Counted from the first letter of the stretch, positions 36,091 through 45,235 are shown. The stretch: DNA of 64,000 nt from Cytobacillus eiseniae (GCF_017874625.1 NZ_JAGIKZ010000007.1:62001-126000), one strand, 5' to 3'. Program-made: numbers and translations. Notes: generated by a model from the sequence alone, not told the origin.

Positions 36091-36654
36091 TCAAGAAGAA
36101 ATCTTCTCAATCACCATTCTTTTCCCGCTATTTAATGTAAACTCAAATCGGTCATTCATTTTTTCAAAATAACTAAAGTGATGCTGGACATTGCAAATTT
36201 GCTCTTGATTATCAAAAACGATAAAATTAACACCGCTTTTTCTTTCGGTTGTAGTGAGAAAACTTAATTGATTGTAGCAATAAATGCAGTCATATACAGA
36301 AAATTTCAAGGAATTTAGCGTAGTTATAAATTGGAAAAATGCATCATCATTTATTTCGTCCAATAGTTTTTCTAAAGAAAAGATTAAATGTTTGCGAATT
36401 CGGATCGTATCTTGGTCTTTCAGAGTTGTCATTTCATTAGACAAACCCATCTTGCCTTCTTCAAACAAAATTCCTTTCTTCCAGCGCTTCATGCGGAATA
36501 CTTCGATTTCCTGGTGGAGGAACTCATCCAATAATGCTGCTTCATCTGTTTCATTATCAAAGAACACCCACTGATTATTGATGTATTCGATTGTACCTTC
36601 AGTAAATGCCCGGGTTTGAAACTCTATCAGTTTTGTACGCTGCTGTTTATTCAT
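36091..36654 (-). CDS. DUF2777 family protein (YisN-like)
   Basis: 187 residues, cytoplasmic. It begins MNKQQRTKLIEFQTRAFTEGTIEYINNQWVFFD, which I associate with DUF2777/YisN, a Bacillus-specific family. Near yisL in B. subtilis as well. A GGAGGTTTTTT ribosome site precedes the ATG. Function unknown; the family name is from memory and moderately sure. Confidence 0.62.
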   Translation of the reverse strand: MNKQQRTKLIEFQTRAFTEGTIEYINNQWVFFDNETDEAALLDEFLHQEIEVFRMKRWKKGILFEEGKMGLSNEMTTLKDQDTIRIRKHLIFSLEKLLDEINDDAFFQFITTLNSLKFSVYDCIYCYNQLSFLTTTERKSGVNFIVFDNQEQICNVQHHFSYFEKMNDRFEFTLNSGKRMVIEKISS

Positions 36655-36941
36655 AAAAAACCTCCATTTGCATCCTTCACCATTCTTTTTAGACAGATTT
36701 TGGTGTTTTTATAACTCTATTTGAGGCAAATACCTATTTTTCATAGAATTCATACTGTTCCTTATAGTAGGATATTCTTTTCACATTTTATCTGATACAA
36801 AAGGGGAGTAGGCGATTTGTTCAACCTTAACGGCAAGTAAGGGAAATGCGAACTCTATGTTTGACGACTGGATGAGAAAAGGCTACTCTTAAGGTATTGT
36901 GTTAATTTTTAGCTTATATATTTTGAATTGGAGGAGCGATG

Positions 36942-38438
36942 ATGAATAAAAGATTTTGGACGCTCATCATGATCCCGTTTCTTCTTTTTTACGCTATCCC
37001 AGCAGGAGCCGTTGAAAAAGAAGATCGTAAATGGCAGGATGAATCCATTTATTTCTTAATGGTGGATCGTTTTAATAATGGGGATTTAAAAAATGACTTT
37101 CAAGTTGATGTTAAAGATCAAATGGCCTATCATGGCGGTGACTTTCAAGGGGTAATCGATAAGCTCGATTATATTAAAGACATGGGCTTTACAGCCGTTT
37201 GGCTAGGCGCCATTTTTGATAATGAAGAAAATGGCTATCATGGCAAATGGGTTCAAGACTATTATAAAACGGAAGAACAATTCGGTACGATTGAAGAATT
37301 CAAGGAGCTTGTAAAGCAAGCACATAATAGAAATTTGAAGGTGTTAATAGACTTTGAATTGAATCATGTTGGTCCTAATCATCAATGGTTGTCTGAATCT
37401 GATAGACAAGATTGGTTTAGTGGACAACAAGCTGATCTGCCTGTATTGAATCAAGAAAATCCAGAGGTTAGAGGATATTTAATTGATGCTGCGAAGTGGT
37501 GGATTGATGAAACAAACATTGATGGGTATTATTTAGATAATATTTCTGTTGCAGAAGAAAGTTTTATGAAGGAATTTTCTGAGGCAGTGAAGGAACAAAA
37601 GGAAAACTTCTATTTACTAGGCAGTGATGAAACGAATGATTCGGAAGCCATTGCTCATTATCAAACGATAGGTGTGGATGGACTGCTCGATTACCCACTT
37701 GCTGAAAGTACAAGACCTATTTTTAAAAAAGTAGATCATTCATTAAGTGAGCTCATTACATATAAAAAAGAACAAATGACAAAATACAAGGATCCCTATT
37801 TAATGGCCAGCATGTTGGATAATGATCAAATGGTGCGCTTTACACATGATGCGGTTACAAATAATCAGCATCCAGGGCCAAGATGGAAGCTTGCATTGAC
37901 CTATTTGTATACAACGCCTGGGATTCCTGTTGTTTTTTATGGCACTGAAATTGCACTTGAAGGTGCGGGTGGAGAAAAAAGCCATGGACAAATGGACTTT
38001 CGGACGGATAAAGAATTAATTGAGTATATAACAAAGTTAGGAGAATTACGTTCTGCTTATCCAAGTTTAACAAGAGGGACATTAGAGCTGCTTGGAGAGG
38101 ATAAGGAGATCGTTGTTTATAAGCGAGAGTATGAAGGAGAAACATCTGTCATCGCCATTAATAACTCATCTGAATCTAAGAACATTACAATTAAGAATGA
38201 GTTGTTAGAAGAAAATAAAGAGCTAAGAGGACTTATTTCTGATGATCTTGTGAAAAGCAGTGACGAAGGGTATGTGCTGTTTCTTGACCGGGAAGAAGCA
38301 GAGGTATATGTACTAGCAGATCAATCAGGCATTAATATTCCGTTTGTAATTGCAACGATTATTGTTTATGGTGCATTTATAACTTTTATTTTCCTCCTAT
38401 GGAGACGAGCGAAGAAAAAACGAGCGAATGAGAAATAA
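36942..38438 (+). CDS. Membrane-anchored GH13 alpha-amylase-like protein, catalytic motifs altered
   Basis: About 498 residues. A signal peptide (to about residue 24, AGA-VEK) is followed by a GH13 barrel, a small C-terminal beta domain and a final membrane helix (about 468-490) with a basic tail. The barrel is recognisable (ESIYFLMVDRFNNGD, YHGGDFQGVIDKLDYIKDMGFTAVW). Conserved region I, DFELNH, is present. In region II GYYLDN replaces GxRxD (Arg to Tyr), region III is LLGSDET where GExW is expected (acid/base Glu lost), and region IV is LDNDQMVRF in place of the NHD motif. Only the nucleophile Asp (about 200) is left. Probably a pseudoenzyme, perhaps a sugar-binding surface protein. The second ATG of ATGATG is used for spacing. 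Confidence 0.85.
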   Translation: MNKRFWTLIMIPFLLFYAIPAGAVEKEDRKWQDESIYFLMVDRFNNGDLKNDFQVDVKDQMAYHGGDFQGVIDKLDYIKDMGFTAVWLGAIFDNEENGYHGKWVQDYYKTEEQFGTIEEFKELVKQAHNRNLKVLIDFELNHVGPNHQWLSESDRQDWFSGQQADLPVLNQENPEVRGYLIDAAKWWIDETNIDGYYLDNISVAEESFMKEFSEAVKEQKENFYLLGSDETNDSEAIAHYQTIGVDGLLDYPLAESTRPIFKKVDHSLSELITYKKEQMTKYKDPYLMASMLDNDQMVRFTHDAVTNNQHPGPRWKLALTYLYTTPGIPVVFYGTEIALEGAGGEKSHGQMDFRTDKELIEYITKLGELRSAYPSLTRGTLELLGEDKEIVVYKREYEGETSVIAINNSSESKNITIKNELLEENKELRGLISDDLVKSSDEGYVLFLDREEAEVYVLADQSGINIPFVIATIIVYGAFITFIFLLWRRAKKKRANEK

Positions 38439-38483
38439 AAAAATGAGTCAAAGGGAAAATTTCATCCTTTGACTCATTTTTTG
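38437..38483. terminator. Bidirectional terminator
   Basis: AAATGAGTCAAAGG pairs with CCTTTGACTCATTT; A and T tracts on both sides serve the amylase-like gene and the convergent MCP gene. Confidence 0.88.
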
Positions 38484-38535
38484 TTATTGTATAGGAATTT
38501 ATAAATTAGTTACTGTTCTTTTTCAGATGCTGTTC

Positions 38536-39825
38536 TCATGATGTTTTAAACTTATGTGTTAATTTTTGCAGATTATCAGCAATCTGTGCTAAATCCTTTG
38601 TAGAGTTAGCTACTTCATCAACAGAGGCTAATTGTTCTTGAGATGCTGCTGATACACTCATTGAATTTTGATTATTTAATTGAGCAATCGATGTGACTGC
38701 AGTTACGGCTGAAGTTACGTCATTTGCGCTGTCTTCGATCATTTTACTGCCATCAAGAATTTTACTCATTTGACTATTCATATCTACCATAGAATGAGAG
38801 ATCCGATGGAAAATATCCTTCGTTTCATTTGTCATAATAATTCCTTCTTGAACATCTTCTATGACATGCTTCATTGTTGCAACTGAATCTCCGGTTTGCT
38901 TGTGAATGACATTGACAAGTTCGGCAATTTGTTGTGCAGATTCATTTGATTGTTCAGCTAGCTTTCTTACTTCTTCCGCAACAACGGCAAAGCCTTTTCC
39001 TGCTTCTCCAGCTCGTGCTGCTTCAATCGCAGCATTCAATGCGAGCAAGTTTGTCTGATTCGCAATATCAGTAATTACTGTTAAAAATTGCCCAATTTCC
39101 TTTGTTTGTTCCTGAAGCATTTGAATGGAATGATCGGATTCGCTGACTGAGCTTTGAATAAGTCCCATTTGTTTAACAGTTTGATCAACCGCTTTTTCGC
39201 CCTCTTCAGCAACAGCGGTATTTAATTGGGATTGACTGCTAATCGCCTCTGTATTATGAGAAATGTCATTAATTTCACTATTTACTATATTCATTGCTTC
39301 GGCAATTCTTTCCATGCCAGCCATTTGTTCCTCTGAACCAGCAGCCACGCCTTGGATTGCAGTAGAAATTTGCTCGGAAACGGTAGCAGTACAATCAGAA
39401 TTAGTAGAAAGCTGGTCAACTGAAACAACAATACGATCAGATGTATGATTGATTTCTTTGACGACTAATTGGAGATGCTCTGTCATTTGTTTAAAGCTTT
39501 TTGCAAGTTGGCTAATTTCATCGTCTACTCTAGATGAAAAGTCTATATTTACATTTAGGTCCCCTTCAGCTACCATATTTGTTGCTTTTAGTAATTTCTC
39601 AAGTGGAGTAATAATGATCCAACGAGTAAATAGTGCAACAATAATTGTTGCAATTAAGAGATTGATAAATGTGTTAATATAGATGCCGAAACTAGCAGGT
39701 ACCTCTATTAAATTCATCACATGTTTGTTTAGATTAGAGGAAAGTGGTGTACTAATTAATGAAGCAAAAACAATTACCCCAATCATTTTAAGCCGTATAC
39801 TTCTGAATTTAATCTTTTTTAACAT
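38536..39825 (-). CDS. Methyl-accepting chemotaxis protein with minimal sensor
   Basis: About 429 residues. Two membrane helices (about 15-33 and 47-72) enclose only a dozen external residues, so there is no ligand-binding domain. A HAMP domain follows ([31 protein letters not shown]), then the signalling coiled coil with the hairpin tip [39 protein letters not shown]. The start at 39825 follows GGGAGGGG. It may sense membrane state or energy, or work with a partner. No flagellar or che genes are near. Confidence 0.87.
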   Translation of the reverse strand: MLKKIKFRSIRLKMIGVIVFASLISTPLSSNLNKHVMNLIEVPASFGIYINTFINLLIATIIVALFTRWIIITPLEKLLKATNMVAEGDLNVNIDFSSRVDDEISQLAKSFKQMTEHLQLVVKEINHTSDRIVVSVDQLSTNSDCTATVSEQISTAIQGVAAGSEEQMAGMERIAEAMNIVNSEINDISHNTEAISSQSQLNTAVAEEGEKAVDQTVKQMGLIQSSVSESDHSIQMLQEQTKEIGQFLTVITDIANQTNLLALNAAIEAARAGEAGKGFAVVAEEVRKLAEQSNESAQQIAELVNVIHKQTGDSVATMKHVIEDVQEGIIMTNETKDIFHRISHSMVDMNSQMSKILDGSKMIEDSANDVTSAVTAVTSIAQLNNQNSMSVSAASQEQLASVDEVANSTKDLAQIADNLQKLTHKFKTS

Positions 39826-40217
39826 TTGAATAAACCCCTCCCATTGGGTGTGCAACAAAACCAGTTGTTAGTCAATTATACCTATAAATTGAAATGAAGG
39901 CTATTATTAAGTTATTTGCATAAAAAGGAAAAAACAGTTTGTGCATCAAAACAAGTAGTTCACCAGTTATGAAGTAGAAAAGATAATTTCATAATGTTAA
40001 TATTAAGCGAAATCACATACTTTTAGACTATAAAATGACAGTAAAAAGCAGAGGTTGGGCATCCTCTGCTTTTTGTGTATTGTCACTCTGGAAGTTATTT
40101 TGCACTGTGAATAAATAGAAAAAGTCCAATCTCCTAATTATAGAATTAAGAAATTGAACGAGTTGCTTACTTTACAAAAGTGCCCTTTTGTTGCATAGAC
40201 TCAACTATTGTATTGTG
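39826..40217. other. Intergenic region with one terminator and no gene
   Basis: About 390 AT-rich bases between the MCP start and the GNAT stop. It should hold the MCP promoter, but no convincing -35/-10 pair stands out. The only clear structure is the terminator at 40043-40074. No ORF with a ribosome site was found. Confidence 0.6.
40043..40074 (-). terminator. Bidirectional-looking terminator, probably of the GNAT gene
   Basis: A 12-bp stem, AAAAAGCAGAGG/CCTCTGCTTTTT, with an 8-nt loop. It lies 144 bases behind the GNAT stop on the minus strand; there is no plus-strand gene to its left. Confidence 0.75.
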
Positions 40218-40778
40218 TTACTTAAATACTATAGTCATATCCTTAGTACTTCTCCTCCAAATCATATGGTCTGTGCCCTGTGACCAATAATCCTTTAGCA
40301 AATAATCAGGTTTTCCGAATTTCTTTTCCCATATTTTTTGTGCATTTATGTATCCACTATCTAGACAAAATTCTTGAACCCCATTCCCAAGGAGTGTTAA
40401 AAACATTGCATTTAAAAGCAAAGTCCCTATACCGCGTCTTTGATAATCTGGAAGTACAAATACAGTCCCTATTTCATACATTCCCTTTAATGCACCATTT
40501 GTACAAGTATCAATTAGTTCACTGGCATGACCGTATTCGATTGTACCGATAATCTTATTACATTCATTATCTACAGCAATTAAAAAATAACGACTTTTAC
40601 CGTTGCTATCAAGGTCATTTTTCAGGTATTGCTTTTTGGTTTCAATTTCATTTTCCATATCATCATGCAATTCCGATAAACCTTCCTTAGCAAACGTATT
40701 CTTTGTTACTATACTAAAAAGTTGGTTTAACTCTTCACTGTCCTCAATTCGCGGTCTTCTTATCTTAACGTTATACAC
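40218..40778 (-). CDS. GNAT family N-acetyltransferase
   Basis: About 186 residues starting at GTG 40778 behind GGGAGG. The acetyl-CoA binding loop is visible in VLPDYQRRGIGTLLLNAMF (motif A, RxxGxG). KIIGTIEYGHA and YEIGTVFV form the central strands. The substrate is unknown. A longer frame to 40838 extends into FRKWARLLDKQRGA, which looks like fortuitous sequence. It borders the gene-remnant region at 40.86-41.3 kb and may belong to an acquired segment. Confidence 0.8.
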   Translation of the reverse strand: MYNVKIRRPRIEDSEELNQLFSIVTKNTFAKEGLSELHDDMENEIETKKQYLKNDLDSNGKSRYFLIAVDNECNKIIGTIEYGHASELIDTCTNGALKGMYEIGTVFVLPDYQRRGIGTLLLNAMFLTLLGNGVQEFCLDSGYINAQKIWEKKFGKPDYLLKDYWSQGTDHMIWRRSTKDMTIVFK

Positions 40779-40859
40779 TACAATACCTCCCAATGCACCT
40801 CTTTGTTTATCCAACAATCTGGCCCATTTACGGAACAATCGGTAGATGTCTTTTTATAT

Positions 40860-41166
40860 TTACTTGACTCTAATTATCAAGCTATCCTTTGCGGCTTCAA
40901 CAACTTCTGTTGTAATCATTTCAAGCTTATTAATTTCAAGTATCCTTTCAATCTGAGTGAACAGTCTTAAGTCTTTGTATGAGTCTAAAGTTTCCGCCAG
41001 TAATCTTTAGTATGCTGGTTATTGCTTCGCAGTTGGAAAAATATTCAAATTTTACAGAAAGCCCTAACTCTTCCCATTTATACTCCAAGATATGATTGGT
41101 TTCATCATTACTAAGTTTGTCAAATTCATGAGCAAATCCAATTCTGGAGTAGAGTGGGGGATATCG
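40860..41166 (-). pseudogene. C-terminal remnant of a TniB/IstB-like transposition ATPase
   Basis: The minus strand from 41166 reads RYPPLYSRIGFAHEFDKLSN followed by a helical stretch and ITSILKITGGNFRLIQRL. After a frame change near 40940 it continues with IERILEINKLEMITTEVVEAAKDSLIIRVK and a stop. This matches the C-terminal domain of the small AAA ATPases that partner transposases (TniB/TnsC-like). The Walker motifs are gone and there is at least one frameshift, so it is dead. No transposase or terminal repeats were found beside it. Confidence 0.65.
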
Positions 41167-41175
41167 CGCTATTCG

Positions 41176-41300
41176 CTTCTCAATACTGTCACTTTATTAG
41201 TAGCAGGGTTTATTGGGTTGTACTTTGAAACTTCAATAATATTGCTTTAGGGTCTTTAATTGACTATTTCAATGTAGATCAATCAACCATCCAATGGTTT
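41176..41300 (+). pseudogene. Fragment of an MFS multidrug transporter N-terminus
   Basis: Plus-strand codons from 41176 read LLNTVTLLVAGFIGLYFETS. After a one-base frame change near 41240 they continue as IALGSLIDYFNVDQSTIQWF. This is the first membrane helix and loop of DHA2-type drug transporters. Nothing of the remaining 12-14 helices is present. It abuts the ATPase remnant head to head. Confidence 0.55.
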
Positions 41301-41408
41301 AATGAAAAATCCACCATTTTTGAGTTTTTCAAGTCAATAGGTGGAAATTTTCCGTTTATTAGCGCTAATTTTTCTAATAATTACGAAATAAGCGGATTTT
41401 CTCCGTCT

Positions 41409-41445
41409 ATTTATCTGCTCAGATGCTCAACCTGAGCAGATAAAT
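41409..41445. repeat. Perfect 14-bp inverted repeat downstream of yajQ
   Basis: ATTTATCTGCTCAG and CTGAGCAGATAAAT with a 9-nt loop. It lies 37 bases behind the yajQ stop on that strand but has no T tract, so a terminator role is uncertain. Confidence 0.6.
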
Positions 41446-41482
41446 GCAAGTTAGTAAAAGATCGGGTGATGAATGGATGATC

Positions 41483-41974
41483 CTATCGATAATTCACAAA
41501 TTGCACATCTACAGTTAAGTCTGCTTCTTTCACTGATGCAATAATTTGTTGGAGGTCATCACGGTTTTTGCCTGTTACTCGAACTTGATCATCTTGTACT
41601 TGGCTTTTTACTTTAAGGCCGCTGTTTTTGATAAGGGTATTAATTTTCTTTGCGTTTTCTTTGTCAATCCCTTGGGCAATTTTTGCGCGTTGTCTGACTG
41701 TTCCACCTGAGGCACCTTCAAGCTTTCCATAATCTAAGTTTTTAACTGGGATGCCTCGCTTAATCATTTTGCTAAATAATACGTCCTTCAGCTGCTCTAA
41801 CTTGAATTCATCATCTGATAGTAAGACAAGCTCCTCTTTATCAAGCGAAATCTGACTCTTACTACCTTTAAAATCATAGCGTGTTTGAATTTCCTTCATT
41901 GCAATATTAATTGCATTCGTTACTTCAGAAAAATCAACCTTGGATACAATATCAAATGAACTTTCTTTAGACAT
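41483..41974 (-). CDS. yajQ: YajQ family nucleotide-binding protein
   Basis: 163 residues, [22 protein letters not shown], with two ferredoxin-like lobes ([40 protein letters not shown] at the C-terminus). Full length and intact. Homologues bind c-di-GMP in some proteobacteria; in Bacillus the ligand is not established. The start at 41974 follows AAGGAGGAAGC. Confidence 0.9.
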   Translation of the reverse strand: MSKESSFDIVSKVDFSEVTNAINIAMKEIQTRYDFKGSKSQISLDKEELVLLSDDEFKLEQLKDVLFSKMIKRGIPVKNLDYGKLEGASGGTVRQRAKIAQGIDKENAKKINTLIKNSGLKVKSQVQDDQVRVTGKNRDDLQQIIASVKEADLTVDVQFVNYR

Positions 41975-42113
41975 AGCTTCCTCCTTAAACAATCCTTGTT
42001 AAATAGAGATTTCACTTTATCTCTTAATTATAGTAAAATATAGCAGTTCATACAACTATCGTGATATTAGGTGAAATTTAGATAAATGAAGCGAATAAAA
42101 AGGAGAATGAAGC

Positions 42114-42980
42114 ATGGCATTGAGAGAATATATCGGACGGACTGTTCATTTGAAGGCAGAGAGACAGACGGACTATGGCTATTTTTTATCAGATGGTGAA
42201 GAGGATGTACTTCTGCATAAGAATGATACACATATTGAAGTAGAAGAAGGACAAGAAGTTGAAGTTTTTCTTTATACGGATTCGAGAGGAAGAATAGCGG
42301 CAACGACTAAGCTTCCTGAGATTACAACTGAAACGTATGGCTGGGCAAAGGTGAGTGATGTAAAGCCAGGAATTGGGATCTTTATTCATATCGGAATAAA
42401 TAAAGATATGCTGCTTGGGGAGGAAGACCTGCCAGCACATGAGTCTGTATGGCCGGAAATCGGGGACATGCTCTATATAACACTTCGAGTCAATCGGAAT
42501 GATCGTATTTATGTGAAGTTAGCTACAGATCCGATTATCCATGATATTTCAGTGAAAGCAACTAGAGAGGATTTTAATAAAAATATCCATGGGCATATTT
42601 ACCGTACGGCTAAGGTAGGCAGCTGGATCTACTCCGCAGAAGGATTTAAGGGATTTATTCACGAATCACAGCGTAAGATTGAACCAAGGCTTGGCGAAAA
42701 AGTGGAGGGGAGAATAATTGATGTCAAAGAGGATGGCACGATAAATGTCTCATTGGCTCCAAGAAAAGAAGAGTCGCTAGATCAAGATTCGGAAACGATT
42801 ATGGAATATTTAGCTTCAAGAAATGGGGCTATGCCATACGGGGATAAAAGTGCACCAGAGGATATTCAAGAACGTTTTCAGATGAGTAAATCTTCATTTA
42901 AAAGGGCGCTTGGACGTCTAATGAAGAACGGAAATATTTATCAAAAAGAGGGCTGGACATATACAAAGGAAGAAAAGTAA
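42114..42980 (+). CDS. cvfB: S1 RNA-binding protein, CvfB/YitL family
   Basis: 288 residues. Three S1-like OB domains (about 1-60, 65-130 and 150-215), followed by a winged-helix domain (ERFQMSKSSFKRALGRLMKNGNIYQKEGW). It matches CvfB of Staphylococcus and YitL of B. subtilis. The protein binds RNA; in S. aureus it affects virulence gene expression. AAAAAGGAG ribosome site. Confidence 0.88.
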   Translation: MALREYIGRTVHLKAERQTDYGYFLSDGEEDVLLHKNDTHIEVEEGQEVEVFLYTDSRGRIAATTKLPEITTETYGWAKVSDVKPGIGIFIHIGINKDMLLGEEDLPAHESVWPEIGDMLYITLRVNRNDRIYVKLATDPIIHDISVKATREDFNKNIHGHIYRTAKVGSWIYSAEGFKGFIHESQRKIEPRLGEKVEGRIIDVKEDGTINVSLAPRKEESLDQDSETIMEYLASRNGAMPYGDKSAPEDIQERFQMSKSSFKRALGRLMKNGNIYQKEGWTYTKEEK

Positions 42981-43016
42981 AACGAGCATGCGGCATGACC
43001 GCTTGCTCGTTTTTTG
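42979..43016 (+). terminator. Rho-independent terminator of cvfB
   Basis: AAAACGAGCA and TGCTCGTTTT arms with CGG/CCG inside, followed by T tract. Confidence 0.87.
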
Positions 43017-43023
43017 TGCTTAT

Positions 43024-43230
43024 TTAGAAAACTATAAAATCGCGCATTGTGTATAACTTTATGAGTAGTTTAGTGTACGTCCAGCTCTGGTGCCTATCGC
43101 CTATCAAACTTCAGTACTGCTCCGCAACGATTGCGTCAAACGCGGTTAGCTCACGCTCACCGTGTTTCCTTTATCGAAAGAACCAGTCCTTCCAGTTTGT
43201 ACGGCGATGATCAAGGCGTCTGCGCATTTG
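43024..43230. repeat. Dispersed repeat family B, copy 1
   Basis: It runs from TTAGAAAACTATAAAATCG through TTGTGTATAACTTTATGAG and ACGTCCAGCTCT to GATCAAGGCG and CGCATTTGTA. The same ordered blocks are found in reverse complement at 50994-51290, while the middle differs in sequence and length. It lies directly 3' of the small DUF3941 gene. No ORF of substance. Confidence 0.75.
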
Positions 43231-43235
43231 TATTT

Positions 43236-43367
43236 TTATAAATGATCGGTTTTCTTAGAATACTGGTTCTTTCCAGCCTTGCGATTTTTTTCACTCATCA
43301 TATTTTTTTCATGACGGAATGCATTATTATCTTGTGCTTTTTTGTCATTATCTGAAGTTCGGGGCAT
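43236..43367 (-). CDS. DUF3941-like small basic protein
   Basis: 43 residues, MPRTSDNDKKAQDNNAFRHE, then KNMMSEKNRKAGKNQYSKKT and DHL. Highly charged, Lys/Asn-rich and probably disordered. The NRKAGKxQYSKKTDxL ending is what I remember for DUF3941 proteins of Bacillus. AAGGAG lies upstream with a long spacing of ten to eleven bases. It is too short for most gene finders. Function unknown. Confidence 0.65.
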   Translation of the reverse strand: MPRTSDNDKKAQDNNAFRHEKNMMSEKNRKAGKNQYSKKTDHL

Positions 43368-43482
43368 ATGTTCATAACTCCTTCCAAATTGTCACAGTCT
43401 ACAACGTAGTATTAATAGACTGGTTCAAGTGTTATTGTCTGTCAAAATGAAGGGGAGTATGTATTTAAACCGATGATAGATG

Positions 43483-43516
43483 AAAAAAAGCAATTGGTAT
43501 GAACCAATTGCTCAAT
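43483..43516 (-). terminator. Terminator of degV-type gene
   Basis: AGCAATTGGT/ACCAATTGCT stem with a 4-nt loop; on the minus strand followed by seven T. Confidence 0.85.
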
Positions 43517-43521
43517 AAGAA

Positions 43522-44382
43522 TTATGATTGCATTTTATTTAAAAAGAATACAGCGATCGTACCGGATCCAGTATGTGAACCGATAACGGCACCGATTGAG
43601 GAAATATAAAAGTCTTTTACTTGTAATTCAGTTGATATAAGTTCTTTCATTTCATTTGCTGCAGCCTCATCATCGGCATGACTAATACCAATCACTTGCT
43701 TGTCTAAAGAATCGCCTTGCTCCTTCATAATTTCGATGATCCTTCGTTGAAGCTTCTTCTTTCCACGATGTTTTTCAATTGGAACTAGCTTTCCATCTTC
43801 AACATTTAATAATGGCTTAATGTTCAGCAGCCCACCTAAAAACGCAGATGCTTTTGAAACACGGCCACCTTTTGCTAAGTGATCAAGGTCATCCACTGTA
43901 AATAAATGCTTCGTATGCTGACAACGGAATTCAATGTCCTTAAGGATCTCATCTTTCGAAGCGCCTTCCTTTGCAAGTTTTGCAGCTGCTTGGACAATTA
44001 AACCAAATCCTAGCGAAGCACATTTTGTATCAATAATTGTAAGATTGAAATTAGGATACGCTTCTTTCACCTGTTCAAGGATCATTACCGCTGTTTGATA
44101 TGTACCAGATAATTCAGATGAGAAAGCGATATAAATGCCATCTTCATTATTTTCAGCCATTTTCGTAAATGTCTTTTCAAAGAGCAGTGGAGATACTTGA
44201 GATGTCTTTGGAAGCTTGCCTTCACGGATTGCTTGATAAACAGTTTTTGGAGCAATGGTTAATAAATCTTCATATTCCGTATCATCTAGATGGACCTTTA
44301 ATGGGAAAAGAGTGACATCATTTTCTTTATAAAAACTTAATGGCAAATCACTTGCACTGTCTGTTAAGATTTTGACTGACAT
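43522..44382 (-). CDS. DegV family fatty-acid binding protein
   Basis: 286 residues. MSVKILTDSASDLPLSFYKE is the standard opening, with TSQVSP, FSSELSGTYQTA, DTKCASLGFG, the KGGRVSKASAFLGGLLNIKPLL segment and GAVIGSHTGSGTIAVFF. DegV/FakB-type proteins bind a fatty acid for phosphorylation by FakA. AGGTGA ribosome site. Intact. Confidence 0.88.
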   Translation of the reverse strand: MSVKILTDSASDLPLSFYKENDVTLFPLKVHLDDTEYEDLLTIAPKTVYQAIREGKLPKTSQVSPLLFEKTFTKMAENNEDGIYIAFSSELSGTYQTAVMILEQVKEAYPNFNLTIIDTKCASLGFGLIVQAAAKLAKEGASKDEILKDIEFRCQHTKHLFTVDDLDHLAKGGRVSKASAFLGGLLNIKPLLNVEDGKLVPIEKHRGKKKLQRRIIEIMKEQGDSLDKQVIGISHADDEAAANEMKELISTELQVKDFYISSIGAVIGSHTGSGTIAVFFLNKMQS

Positions 44383-44589
44383 TCTTTTTCACCTACTTTC
44401 TATTCATATATATATTCTATAAGTGTATATAAATTAGTAAAAAAAGACAATCAAAATTACTTCGCTCTGAATTATTTGCCCTTATAAGAATAATTAAGAA
44501 GATAGTTTCACAAGCTTTTATTAAGATCAATCTGTATTTCTGGAAGTTTTACTAAACATATTGGGGGGAGATTTGCTATCCAGTTACTA

Positions 44590-45006
44590 TTGATTGCCCA
44601 AATTTTATTATTTACAAATCTTTTTCCGATTCAGCTTTATGAAAGATATGGGACGGAAACATTCGACATGTATAAAAATAATCCATTAGAGGAACAGAAT
44701 TTTAGGAACGTATTCGTATCTGGAAAGAACGGAAAATATTTAATCACGGGTGAAATCCGTTCAAAAATGAATGATTTTTTTTATATTGTTGAAGATGGTC
44801 ACAATGAGCTTATTAAGGAGACAAAAGCAATGGTGGAGACAGAGGATCAGCTATGGTCCAAATTTTCGATTCATCTTGATATTCATAAGAAATTACTCCC
44901 TGAGAATGGGAACATCACGTTATATATGTATGCTAAGAATAAATTAGGTGGAATGATTCACACGTACCCAGTCGTGTTAGAGAAATTTTCTAAAGAACAA
45001 AGCTGA
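44590..45006 (+). CDS. Hypothetical protein with N-terminal hydrophobic segment, start unclear
   Basis: About 138 residues from the first usable start codon, TTG 44590. The N-terminus is hydrophobic (IAQILLFTNLFPIQL), then comes a soluble beta-rich domain (NVFVSGKNGKYLITGEIRSK; FFYIVEDGHNEL; ITLYMYAKNKLGG). The pattern is reminiscent of the Gmad2-type immunoglobulin-like domain of spore proteins, but that is weak. A very strong GGGGGGAG sits at 44563-44570. The codon at the proper distance in this frame is ATC (44578), and the TTG nearest to it is in another frame that ends after six codons. Either the start codon is non-standard or the gene is damaged at its 5' end. Confidence 0.6.
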   Translation: MIAQILLFTNLFPIQLYERYGTETFDMYKNNPLEEQNFRNVFVSGKNGKYLITGEIRSKMNDFFYIVEDGHNELIKETKAMVETEDQLWSKFSIHLDIHKKLLPENGNITLYMYAKNKLGGMIHTYPVVLEKFSKEQS

Positions 45007-45026
45007 CACGAACGGTGTCAGCTTTG
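45000..45026 (+). terminator. Rho-independent terminator
   Basis: AAGCTGACAC and GTGTCAGCTT with a 5-nt loop; weak T tract. The left arm overlaps the stop codon. Confidence 0.72.
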
Positions 45027-45042
45027 TAGGAAGCTTTAATAG

Positions 45043-45234
45043 TTACGAATGCTTTATTACATCCAATTCCTTTTCCACACTGCTTAGCTGATCTTGTTCT
45101 GCTTGAGCAGTGCTCGCAAATGCAGGGCTAATGACATTTTGAGCGGCAATTATTCGCATTTGTTGTTCAACTGGTTCCACATTTCTTGTTTCATCAACTA
45201 TGCGCCTTGTTTCTTGAACCAATTGATTGTCCAT
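45043..45234 (-). CDS. Small hypothetical protein, second gene of a two-gene unit
   Basis: 63 residues, MDNQLVQETRRIVDETRNVEP, acidic and Gln/Glu-rich, predicted helical, no signal peptide. GGAGGAATATAAA gives it an excellent ribosome site, which overlaps the stop of the upstream small gene (one base between them). I do not recognise the family. Confidence 0.65.
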   Translation of the reverse strand: MDNQLVQETRRIVDETRNVEPVEQQMRIIAAQNVISPAFASTAQAEQDQLSSVEKELDVIKHS

Positions 45235-45235
45235 T

